From an uncultured Bacteroidota bacterium (GTDB lineage: Bacteria; Bacteroidota; Bacteroidia; Flavobacteriales; Flavobacteriaceae), in contig CACJNF010000008.1 in the NCBI GenBank assembly GCA_902594745.1, positions 1 to 44,643 of the forward strand: a stretch of 44,643 nt of DNA, given 5' to 3'. The notes under the pieces were generated by a model that had not been told where the DNA came from, ran no database searches, and was given only the letters and a program-made list of their open reading frames with translations. Shown piece by piece: positions 16,097 through 24,353 of the stretch. Numbering within the stretch: the stretch's first letter is position 1; each line of letters begins with the position of its first letter. The translations under genes and the position numbers were made by a program.

Positions 16097-17011
16097 ATGA
16101 AGGTATTAATTACGGGCGGTTCAGGGACTTTAGGTAAAGAAATTTCAAATCTTGTATTCAAGAAAAAATACGAGGTTAATATTCTAACTAGAAATAAAAA
16201 TTTAAAATCCCATAATCCACAATTAAAATATTATTATTGGAATCCTATAAAAGAGGATATTGACTTAGATTGTTTCAATAATGTTGATTGCGTAATAAAT
16301 CTTGCAGGTTTTTCTGTATTTAGTCTATGGACAAAAGCCAATAAAACTAAAATATTTGAAAGTAGAGTAGGGTCAACAAACTTTATTTTAGATGTTATTT
16401 TAAAGAAAAATATTAAAATTAAATCATTCGTTAATGCCTCTGCAATAGCTGCATACAGAGACTCTTCAGATTTTACATCTTCTGAAAATGATTCAATCGA
16501 TAACCCTAATTCATTTATTAATCAAGTTGTTGTAAAGTGGGAAAATGAAGTTAAAAAATTTGAAAGTAAACTTCCTGATATTTCATTTTCCATAATGAGA
16601 ATAGGGCTTGTTTTATCAAAGTCAGGTGGGCTATATAAAATATGTAAGATGCTATCAAAATTATTCATACTTTCTCCTACTGGAAATGGTAATCAGTGGC
16701 AATCATGGATCCACGAAAAAGATGCTGCTAAAATTATTTTATCAAGCTGTGAGAATTCCTGGAGGGGTACTTATAATTTAGTTGCTCCAAATCCAGTTAA
16801 ACAAAATGAGTTAATTAATAAAATTGCAATTTTTAATAAGTCAAGGGTTATATTTCCTAATATACCTTCTTTTGTAATTAAGTCAGTATTTGGTGAAATG
16901 TCTGAGGTTATTCTTTCTAGTCAAAAAGTAAAATCGATTAAACTTAATGAGTCTGATTTTTCGTTTAAATATATTGATGATGCTTTGAAAGACCTATCAA
17001 AAAATATATGA
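16097..17011 (+). CDS. TIGR01777-family NAD(P)-binding epimerase-like protein
   Basis: An extended SDR-type protein of 304 residues (SDR39U1/YfcH group). The nucleotide-binding motif is VLITGGSGTLGKEI; CVINLAGFSVFSLWTKANKTKIFESRV is the hallmark of this family; then FVNASAIAAY, MRIGLVLSKSGGLYKI and QWQSWIHEKDAAKII. The reaction of this family is not established. The gene is divergent from ilvE with a 28-base gap. Confidence 0.88.
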   Translation: MKVLITGGSGTLGKEISNLVFKKKYEVNILTRNKNLKSHNPQLKYYYWNPIKEDIDLDCFNNVDCVINLAGFSVFSLWTKANKTKIFESRVGSTNFILDVILKKNIKIKSFVNASAIAAYRDSSDFTSSENDSIDNPNSFINQVVVKWENEVKKFESKLPDISFSIMRIGLVLSKSGGLYKICKMLSKLFILSPTGNGNQWQSWIHEKDAAKIILSSCENSWRGTYNLVAPNPVKQNELINKIAIFNKSRVIFPNIPSFVIKSVFGEMSEVILSSQKVKSIKLNESDFSFKYIDDALKDLSKNI

Positions 17012-17069
17012 CATTCTGACATAAAATTAAGATGGCAAAAAAATTGCTTATAATAACATAAAATAGTTC

Positions 17070-17573
17070 ATGAATAAAAAGAAAACTGAAAGTAAAACTG
17101 CTAAATCAAGTGCTTCTAAAAAGAAATCACCTTCGGTCAAAGAGTTAAATGAAATAATAAATAATGAGAAGGATAAATATGTAAGATTATTTGCTGAATT
17201 TGAAAACTATAAAAGGAGAACTGCAAAAGAAAGAATTGATTTATTTAAAACAGCAGGTAAAGAAGTTCTATCTAGTTTGATACCTGTTGTTGAAGATTTT
17301 AAAAGAGCTTTAAATCAGGAGGATGTAAATCAGGAGGACAATCAGGGCATTAAGTTAATCTACAATAAGCTTATAGAAACTCTAAAAAACCAAGGTCTTG
17401 AAGAATTGGAAGTTGAGATTGGTGATTCATTTGACTCAGAAATTCATGAAGCAATTAGTCAAATTCCTGCTCAAAATGATGATCAAAAGGGAAAAATAAT
17501 TGATATAATAGAAGGGGGTTATAAATTAGGTGATCAGGTTATAAAATTCCCAAAAGTTGTAGTTGCTCAATAA
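17070..17573 (+). CDS. grpE: nucleotide exchange factor GrpE
   Basis: Releases ADP from DnaK. 167 residues: a Lys/Ser-rich disordered N-terminus, a long coiled coil (ELNEIINNEKDKYVRLFAEFENYKRRTAKE) with the conserved FENYKRR, then PVVEDFKRAL and the C-terminal beta domain with DSFDSEIHEAISQIP and EGGYKLGDQVIKFPKVVVA. The dnaJ gene follows after six bases, so the co-chaperones are made together; dnaK is not in the window. I see no CIRCE element in the 58-base leader. Confidence 0.95.
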   Translation: MNKKKTESKTAKSSASKKKSPSVKELNEIINNEKDKYVRLFAEFENYKRRTAKERIDLFKTAGKEVLSSLIPVVEDFKRALNQEDVNQEDNQGIKLIYNKLIETLKNQGLEELEVEIGDSFDSEIHEAISQIPAQNDDQKGKIIDIIEGGYKLGDQVIKFPKVVVAQ

Positions 17574-17579
17574 AAAGTT

Positions 17580-18692
17580 ATGAAAGAAGATTATTACGAA
17601 ATATTGGGAGTATCAAAAAGCGCTTCTAATGCTGAGATAAAAAAAGCATATAGAAAAAAAGCTATTCAATATCACCCCGATAAAAATCCTGGAGATAAAA
17701 CTGCAGAAGCAAATTTTAAAAAAGCTGCAGAAGCATATGAAGTTCTTAGTGACCCTAATAAGAAAGCTAAATACGACCAGTTTGGTCATAGTGCTTTTGA
17801 TGGTGCAGGTGGATTTGGTGCAGGTGGCATGAACATGGATGATATCTTCAGTCAATTTGGAGACATTTTTGGTAGTGCATTTGGTTCATCTTTTGGTGGA
17901 TTTGGAGGAGGAGGTCAAAGGGTTTCAAAGGGGTCAAATCTTAGAATAAGGGTAAAGTTAACACTAGAAGAAATTGTGAATGGTGTTGAGAAGAAAATCA
18001 AGGTTAAAAGAAAAATTCTTTCACCTGATTCTAAATTTTCGACATGTACAACATGTAATGGTTCTGGCCAGGTTTCTAGAATTACAAATACAATTTTAGG
18101 TAGAATGCAGTCTACTTCAATATGTCCAAACTGTAATGGTGCAGGTCAATCAATTACATCTAAAGGTGCAGGAGCTGATTCTAATGGTATGCTTAATTCT
18201 GAAGAAACAGTTTCAATTAAAATTCCTCCAGGTGTTGAGGAAGGAATGCAACTTAAAGTATCAGCAAAAGGAAATGATTCTAATAATCCTAATGGTATCC
18301 CTGGAGACCTATTAGTATTAATAGAGGAATCAAATAATGATCTATTTACTAGGGACGGAAAGCATCTCCATTATGATCTGTATATAAGTATTTCAGAAGC
18401 TGCACTTGGTGTATCAAAAGATATTCACTTAATTGATGGAAAAGTTAGAATAAAGCTCGAGTCAGGTATTCAATCTGGAAAAACACTTAGATTAAGAAAT
18501 AAGGGAATACCAGATCTAAATGGATATTCAAAAGGGGACTTATTAGTTCATGTAAATATTTGGACACCTAAGACTTTAAATAAAAAACAGAAAGACTTCT
18601 TTAAAGAAATGCTAGATGATGATAATTTTAAGCCAAACCCTAAAAAATCTGAAAAGTCCTTTTTTGAAAAAGTTAGAGATATGTTTGCATAA
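17580..18692 (+). CDS. dnaJ: chaperone DnaJ with only one of the two zinc sites
   Basis: DnaK co-chaperone, 370 residues. J domain with HPD at residues 32-34 (YHPDKNPGD), then a Gly/Phe-rich linker (about 70-115), a cysteine-rich region and two C-terminal substrate domains ([15 protein letters not shown]). A normal DnaJ has four C-x-x-C-x-G-x-G repeats. Here only the second and third remain, CTTCNGSG (about 154-161) and CPNCNGAG (about 180-187). At the expected place of the first is a Lys-rich [13 protein letters not shown], and at that of the fourth [12 protein letters not shown], without cysteines. Repeats one and four form zinc site I, so site I is gone as a unit while site II is kept. ATP-stimulated work with DnaK should persist. 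Confidence 0.94.
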   Translation: MKEDYYEILGVSKSASNAEIKKAYRKKAIQYHPDKNPGDKTAEANFKKAAEAYEVLSDPNKKAKYDQFGHSAFDGAGGFGAGGMNMDDIFSQFGDIFGSAFGSSFGGFGGGGQRVSKGSNLRIRVKLTLEEIVNGVEKKIKVKRKILSPDSKFSTCTTCNGSGQVSRITNTILGRMQSTSICPNCNGAGQSITSKGAGADSNGMLNSEETVSIKIPPGVEEGMQLKVSAKGNDSNNPNGIPGDLLVLIEESNNDLFTRDGKHLHYDLYISISEAALGVSKDIHLIDGKVRIKLESGIQSGKTLRLRNKGIPDLNGYSKGDLLVHVNIWTPKTLNKKQKDFFKEMLDDDNFKPNPKKSEKSFFEKVRDMFA

Positions 18693-18726
18693 ATAATTTT
18701 ATCTTAGACCATCTAATAATCTTAAA

Positions 18727-19893
18727 ATGAGCAAAATCCTTATAATTGAAGATGAGGAACCAATCAGAAGAGTTCTAGTAAGAATACTTACAGATGAGGA
18801 CTCTAGTTTTGAAATTCATGAAGCATCTGATGGAAAGAAAGGCCTTGATCTTATTAAGAATGATTCTTATGATCTTGTTCTTTGCGATATAAAGATGCCT
18901 AAAGTAGATGGTATTGAGCTACTTCAAAGAACTAGAAAGACTAACTCTACTATTCCTTTTATTATGTTAACCGGTCATGGAAACATTGAAACTGCTGTAG
19001 AATCTATGAAGCTTGGAGCATATGATTTTATATCTAAACCCCCAGATCTAAATAGACTTATTAATTCTGTAAGAAATGCTCTAGAGAAAAAAGAACTAAT
19101 AGCTGAAAATAAAATCTTAAGAAAAAAAGTTGCTAAAAAATATGAAATAATTGGCAATTCAAAGTCCATTATGGAAATACATGCAATGATTGATAAGGTT
19201 GCTAAGACTGAAGCAAGAGTATTAATAACTGGAGAAAGTGGAACTGGAAAGGAGCTTGTTGCCCATAATATTCATGAGAAAAGTAGTAGAGCTAAATCCC
19301 CATTTATTGAAGTAAACTGTGCTGCAATTCCCTCAGAACTAATTGAAAGCGAGCTTTTTGGTCATCTTAAAGGTTCTTTTACTTCTGCTGTAAAGGATAG
19401 GGAAGGTAAGTTTGAAGCTGCAAATAATGGAACTATATTTTTAGATGAAATAGGAGACATGAGTCTTGCTGCACAAGCTAAAGTTTTAAGGGCTTTAGAG
19501 GAAAATAAAATTCAAAGAGTAGGAAGTCAAAAAGACATAAGTGTTGACGTTAGAGTTTTAGCTGCTACAAACAAGGACTTAAAAAAAGAAATAGACGATG
19601 GTAATTTTAGGGAGGACTTATACCATAGGTTAGCAGTTATTGTGATTAAAGTGCCTGAATTGAGCAAGAGAAAGTCAGATATTCCAGTTCTTGTAGATCA
19701 TTTTTCTAATATAATTTCAAAGGAACAAGGGATTGAAACAAAAAAGTTCAGCAAAGATTCACTAAAACTTCTTGAAGATTATAATTGGTCAGGTAATGTT
19801 AGAGAATTAAGAAATGTAGTTGAGCGATTAATTATATTAGGCGGTGAGACTATTTCAAAGGATGATGTAAGTTTGTTTGCTACAAAAAAATAA
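18727..19893 (+). CDS. NtrC-like response regulator: receiver plus AAA+ domain, no HTH
   Basis: Receiver domain at residues 1-120 with phosphorylation Asp54 (LVLCDIKMP), acidic pair EDEE near residue 8, and T/K switch residues in MLTGHG and ISKPPD. The AAA+ domain follows from about 140: Walker A GESGTGKE, Walker B TIFLDEIGDM, arginine motifs FREDLYHRL and the NWSGNVRELRN sensor. The GAFTGA loop that touches sigma-54 reads GSFTSA, at about 216-221. The protein stops right after the AAA+ lid (residue 388), with no Fis-type DNA-binding helix-turn-helix. It might act from solution, with another sigma factor, or as a non-transcriptional ATPase. No sensor kinase gene adjoins it. M28 and MATE genes follow closely. 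Confidence 0.9.
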   Translation: MSKILIIEDEEPIRRVLVRILTDEDSSFEIHEASDGKKGLDLIKNDSYDLVLCDIKMPKVDGIELLQRTRKTNSTIPFIMLTGHGNIETAVESMKLGAYDFISKPPDLNRLINSVRNALEKKELIAENKILRKKVAKKYEIIGNSKSIMEIHAMIDKVAKTEARVLITGESGTGKELVAHNIHEKSSRAKSPFIEVNCAAIPSELIESELFGHLKGSFTSAVKDREGKFEAANNGTIFLDEIGDMSLAAQAKVLRALEENKIQRVGSQKDISVDVRVLAATNKDLKKEIDDGNFREDLYHRLAVIVIKVPELSKRKSDIPVLVDHFSNIISKEQGIETKKFSKDSLKLLEDYNWSGNVRELRNVVERLIILGGETISKDDVSLFATKK

Positions 19894-19897
19894 TAAT

Positions 19898-21275
19898 ATG
19901 AGATTCTTCATAATTTTAGTTTCACTACTTACATTAAATCTTATTAATTCTCAAATAACTGAAGAAAATTCTGTTTTTATTGATAAAATATATGATGAAG
20001 CTCTGTCAAATGGAAAATCTTATGAATGGCTTGACTACTTATCAAACCAAATTGGTGGAAGACTATCAGGATCTATTAATTACGAAAGGTCAGTAAAATG
20101 GGGTAAAGAAGAGCTAGATCTTTTAGAAATTGATTCAGTTTGGCTTCAACCAGTTATGGTCCCAAAATGGGTTAGGGGTGCCCCTGAGTATGCTCATATA
20201 GAAACAAGGCCAGGAAATAATATCTCTGTTCCAATTGTAGCATTGGGCGGTTCAATCTCAACTCCATCAATTGGAATTTCTGCAAATGTAGTTGAAGTTA
20301 AAAGCTTTAAGGAGTTAAGGGATATAGGAAGAGACTCAGTTAGTGGAAAAATAGTTTTTTTTTAATCGTCCAATGGATGTAACATTGATTAACACTTTTC
20401 AAGCGTATGGTGGAAGCGTGAATCAAAGGACACAAGGGGCTGTTGAAGCAGCTAAACTTGGAGCTGTAGGTGTTATTGTCAGATCAATGACTACAACTTT
20501 AGATAATTATCCCCACACAGGTTCTATGTATTATGATGGCTTATCACTAAGTCAGAGAATACCCGCTGCTGCAATTAGTACTAATGGTGCTGAACTTCTA
20601 AGTTCTATGTTATCATTAAATCCAAAAATAAAGTTCTTTTTTAGACAGAACTCTAGAAACTTTCCTGACGTGTTGACTCATACCGTAATTGGTGAAATTA
20701 AGGGGTCAGAAAAACCAGATGAAATAATTGTTGTAGGTGGACATCTTGACTCATGGGATCTAGGAGATGGAAGTCATGACGATGGAGCAGGAATTGTTCA
20801 ATCAATGGAAGTACTAAGAATTTTTAAATCTTTAAATTACCTTCCTAAAAGGACTATTAGGGTAGTTTTATTTGCTAACGAAGAAAATGGACTAAGGGGT
20901 GGAAATAAATATGCTGAAGTTGCAAAACTCAAAAATGAAAAACATTTTTTTGCCATTGAATCTGATGCGGGAGGTTTTACTCCAAGAGGAATTAGTTTTG
21001 ATACATCTGATAAGGAATTTAAATCCCTAAAAAAGTTTGAGGAGTATTTTAATGATTACGGAGTAAGTTTTCTTCAAGGTGGAAGTGGAGCTGATATTGG
21101 ACCTTTAAAAGATGGTAATATTATTTTAGCTGGATTAAGGCCAGACCCTCAAAGATATTTTGATTATCATCATGCTGCATCTGATACTTTCGATAAAATT
21201 AACAAGCGTGAATTAGAGCTTGGAGCTGCTGCAATGGCATCTATAATCTATCTTATGGATAATTATAAGCTCTAG
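19898..21275 (+). pseudogene. M28 metallopeptidase (carboxypeptidase Q-like), split by one extra T
   Basis: Two abutting frames encode one protein. The first (19898-20365) gives a signal peptide (MRFFIILVSLLTLNLINSQ) and the N-terminal part to GKIVFF; the second is open through 20373-21275. Nine T's at 20355-20363 put a TAA at 20363-20365; with eight T's the frame would read on through VFFNRPMDVTLINTF without a break, giving about 459 residues. The second part has a complete zinc site: VVGGHLDSWDLGDGSHDDGAG, FANEENGLRGG, IESDAGG and YHHAASDTF. Nothing else is damaged. Either a sequencing error, a fresh mutation or polymerase slippage explains this. The MATE gene begins two bases after the stop. 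Confidence 0.85.
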
Positions 21276-21277
21276 TC

Positions 21278-22669
21278 ATGAACCAAATAATTGAAAGGTT
21301 CAGAAATTACAGTAAAGAATTTAAGTATAACCTAAAGTTAGCATACCCGGTAATGATAGGTATGCTAGGTCATACATTTGTTCAATTTATTGACAATGTA
21401 ATGGTAGGGCAACTAGGAACTGCTGAGCTTGCTGCTATTTCCTTAGGAAATAGTTTTGTTTTTATTGCAATGTCTTTAGGTATTGGATTTTCTCAGGCAA
21501 TTACTCCTTTAATTGCTGAAGCAGATGGTGCAAAAAAAAATAATGATATATCAAAAATATTTGAGCATAGTTTTTTAATCTGCTTATTTTTAGGATTATT
21601 CTTGTTCTTAATAGTCTTTTTAAATAGGAACCTATTATATTCAATGAATCAACCACAAGAGGTTGTTGAGCTTGCTTCGCCATATCTTTTTTGGGTATCC
21701 ATATCTCTGATAGCTACAGTAAACTTCCAGGCTTTTAGGCAATTTGCTGATGGTATGTCTTTTACAAGAGCTGCAATGTATTCAACTATTGTAGGAAATA
21801 TCATTAATGTTGCTTTAAACTTCTTTCTAATTTTTGGTTATTGGATCTTTCCAAAGCTTGGGGTAGAGGGGGCAGCAATAGGTACTTTAATAGCTAGGTT
21901 CTGTATGCTATTATTTATTATTTTTTATCTGAAACTTCATAAGAGACTATCTGTTTATATAAAAAGATTTTTTCCATCTAAAGTAGAGATTAAAAGATTG
22001 AAAAAAATTCTCTATTTAGGTCTTCCATCAGCTCTTCACAGTTTTTTTGAGGTAGCATTCTTTATATCTGCAGTTTGGATGTCAGGATTCATTGGTAAAA
22101 ATTCTCAAGCTGCTAACCAAATTGCTCTTAACCTTTCTTCAATGACATATATGGTTGCTCTAGGTGTTGGAGTTGCTGCTATGATCAGAGTTGGTAATCA
22201 AAGGGGTATGATGAATTTTAAAAAATTAAGAGAAGTCGCTTTATCAACTATTCTACTTATAATATCTATTGATGTAATTTTTTGTATAATTTTTTTACTT
22301 TTTAATGATTCTTTACCTCTTCTTTACTTGGATCCTAATAATCCTTCAAGTTTAACTGACGTAAATCAAGTATTAGAGATTGCATCAAAATTATTAATTG
22401 TTGCAGGTGTGTTCCAGCTTTTTGATGGGATACAAGCAGTAGTTCTTGGAGCTTTAAGAGGAATGCAGGATGTTAATAAGCCTGCCATAATTATTTTTCT
22501 TTCGTATGGTGTTATTGGATTTCCAATATCATATTATCTTGGCTTTTATACAAGTTTGTCAATGGTTGGAATATGGCTAGGACTTTTGTCTGGTTTATTT
22601 TCTTCCTCTTTGTTTCTATTTTTAAGATTTAATTATCTTTCTAGAAAAATAATAAGACTTAATGATTGA
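21278..22669 (+). CDS. MATE-family multidrug efflux transporter
   Basis: A 463-residue inner-membrane antiporter with about twelve helices in two similar halves. Family marks are the N-terminal LAYPVMIGMLGHTFVQFIDNVMVGQLGTAELAAIS, GIGFSQAITPLIAEADGA, and in the second half MVALGVGVAAMIRVGNQRG and QAVVLGALRGMQDVNKPA. Members export cationic drugs using Na+ or H+. A run of nine A's (21532-21540) inside the gene is in frame, so this one is intact, unlike its two neighbours. It overlaps the next gene by eight bases. Confidence 0.92.
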   Translation: MNQIIERFRNYSKEFKYNLKLAYPVMIGMLGHTFVQFIDNVMVGQLGTAELAAISLGNSFVFIAMSLGIGFSQAITPLIAEADGAKKNNDISKIFEHSFLICLFLGLFLFLIVFLNRNLLYSMNQPQEVVELASPYLFWVSISLIATVNFQAFRQFADGMSFTRAAMYSTIVGNIINVALNFFLIFGYWIFPKLGVEGAAIGTLIARFCMLLFIIFYLKLHKRLSVYIKRFFPSKVEIKRLKKILYLGLPSALHSFFEVAFFISAVWMSGFIGKNSQAANQIALNLSSMTYMVALGVGVAAMIRVGNQRGMMNFKKLREVALSTILLIISIDVIFCIIFLLFNDSLPLLYLDPNNPSSLTDVNQVLEIASKLLIVAGVFQLFDGIQAVVLGALRGMQDVNKPAIIIFLSYGVIGFPISYYLGFYTSLSMVGIWLGLLSGLFSSSLFLFLRFNYLSRKIIRLND

Positions 22670-23247
22670 GGAAATTTTAAAACTTGATTCAGACTTATTC
22701 TTATACTTTAATAATCTAGGTAATCCATATTTTGATAATTTCTGGATGTTTCTCTCAAAAACTGAAGCCAATGTAATAGTCTATTTATTAGTACTAATTG
22801 CTTATATATATTCAATTAATAACAAAAAAAAGGGCTAAAACTTTCTTCCGCTTAATTATTGCTGTAGCTATACTCATAACGATTTCAGATCAAACATCAA
22901 ATTTATTTAAAGACTCCTTTCAAAGGCTTAGACCATGTTATAATGAACTAATTTTTGACTCATTAAGACTTTTAAAAGAGTCATGTGGTGGAAGATATGG
23001 ATTCTTTTCAGCTCATGCATCAAATTCTTTTTCATTAGCAATCTTCTTCGGTCTATTATTGAGATCATCAAATAGGTTATTTATTTTTTTATTTGCTATT
23101 TATGCATTTTTAATTTCCTATAGTAGAATTTACCTAGGTGTACATTACCCAATTGACATTTTAGTAGGTGCAATTTTTGGCACTATAAATGCAATTGTTC
23201 TATTTAAAATATACCTATATAGTTTTAATTTTCTCAACAAAAGTTGA
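22662..23247 (+). pseudogene. PAP2-family phosphatase, split by one extra A
   Basis: An ATG at 22662 opens a frame of 58 codons ending TAA at 22836-22838 (start MIEEILKLDSDLFLYFNNLG, the usual PAP2 N-terminus). The rest of the protein continues in another frame to 23247. The switch point is a run of eight A's (22824-22831); with seven the frame would read NNKKRAKTFFRLIIAVA without a break. The catalytic motifs are all in the second part: KDSFQRLRPC, FFSAHASNS and SRIYLGVHYPIDI. It would be a membrane phosphatase for lipid phosphates such as undecaprenyl pyrophosphate or phosphatidylglycerol phosphate. As with the M28 gene, only one base is wrong. The 3' end overlaps the opposing glycosyltransferase gene by 33 bases. 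Confidence 0.8.
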
Positions 23248-24330
23248 CCAAGAATAATAACTTTTTGCTTTTATAATATTTGAGACATATAGTTGATTTC
23301 TTTTCTCGTCAATACAATTTAGAATTGCTTTTGCTAAATTTTCAGGAGTTTTGTCAAATACTTCGCCACTTTGATCCTTATTTATTATCTCTTTTAATCC
23401 TCTAACTTTTGAAACAACTAAAGGTTTATTATAGAAGTAGGCAAGGGGTGTAATTCCACTTTGACTCGCATTAATATATGGCTGAACAATTAACTCACTT
23501 GCACATATATAATCTCTTATCCTATCAAGCTCAAGGAAGTTATTGTCAATTAATATTTTTTCGCTAAGATTAAGTTCATTAACTAATTGTTTGTATTCAT
23601 TTAATGAATCATAGAACTCTCCTGCAATTATGAATTTTATATTATCATCTTTTATATAATTAATAGACTTTATGAATGTTTGAACACCTTTATATTTCCT
23701 AATAAGTCCAACAAATGTCACATACTTAAAGTCTTTCAAGTTTAGATCATTTTTTGCCTTTGTTTTTTCTTTGAGTATGGGAAGATTTGTGTTTATTGGA
23801 TGATATAGAGATAACACCTCTTTTCTCGTGTTAGAACGAATCATTTCTGCAATATTTTCAGAAAATGAAATAAATTTTGAACATGATTTAAGAAAAAGTT
23901 TTCTTAGGATACCCTCAAGAGGAACCTTTTCATGATTTTTCCAATTATCTACAATCCCAATAACTCTTATTTCTTTACTTAAAAAAAAACTAATAAAATA
24001 ATAGGGTAAACATAAAATTGGTGACCAATATCTTAAGATTACTATTTCTGGACTTAGTTTGTTAATTTTTTTTGAAACTATTAACCAATTAAAAGGATTA
24101 ATTGTATTAATCTTTCTTTTAATTTGAAATTTCTGCTTATATCTCTCTCTACTATATTGGGTATTTCCAGGAAAAAGAAAACTTGGATATAAAAATGAGA
24201 AGGTCCAAACTTCAGTAGACACTCCTGAATTAATAAGCTCATTACATAAAGAATGAGTAGAATCTGAAATACCTCCTCTATAAGGATAGGCACTTGAGAT
24301 TACTAGGAATTTAATCCTCTCTGAATTCAT
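23215..24330 (-). CDS. glycosyltransferase, GT-B fold (GT4-like)
   Basis: 371 residues. The N-terminal Rossmann domain has a donor/acceptor loop YPYRGGISDSTHSLCNEL. The C-terminal domain shows FVGLIRKYKGVQTFIKSI, IIAGEFYD and QPYINASQSGITPLAYFYNKPLVVSKVRGLKEII. The usual E-x7-E donor motif is replaced by this SQSGITPLAY form, which I know from a Bacteroidota GT4 subgroup. A role in glycolipid or surface polysaccharide assembly is inferred. It begins 23 bases after gltD and may be co-transcribed with it, though the functions look unrelated. Confidence 0.85.
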   Translation of the reverse strand: MNSERIKFLVISSAYPYRGGISDSTHSLCNELINSGVSTEVWTFSFLYPSFLFPGNTQYSRERYKQKFQIKRKINTINPFNWLIVSKKINKLSPEIVILRYWSPILCLPYYFISFFLSKEIRVIGIVDNWKNHEKVPLEGILRKLFLKSCSKFISFSENIAEMIRSNTRKEVLSLYHPINTNLPILKEKTKAKNDLNLKDFKYVTFVGLIRKYKGVQTFIKSINYIKDDNIKFIIAGEFYDSLNEYKQLVNELNLSEKILIDNNFLELDRIRDYICASELIVQPYINASQSGITPLAYFYNKPLVVSKVRGLKEIINKDQSGEVFDKTPENLAKAILNCIDEKRNQLYVSNIIKAKSYYSWSTFVEKIKTI

Positions 24331-24353
24331 AATACTAATTTATGGAAATATAT

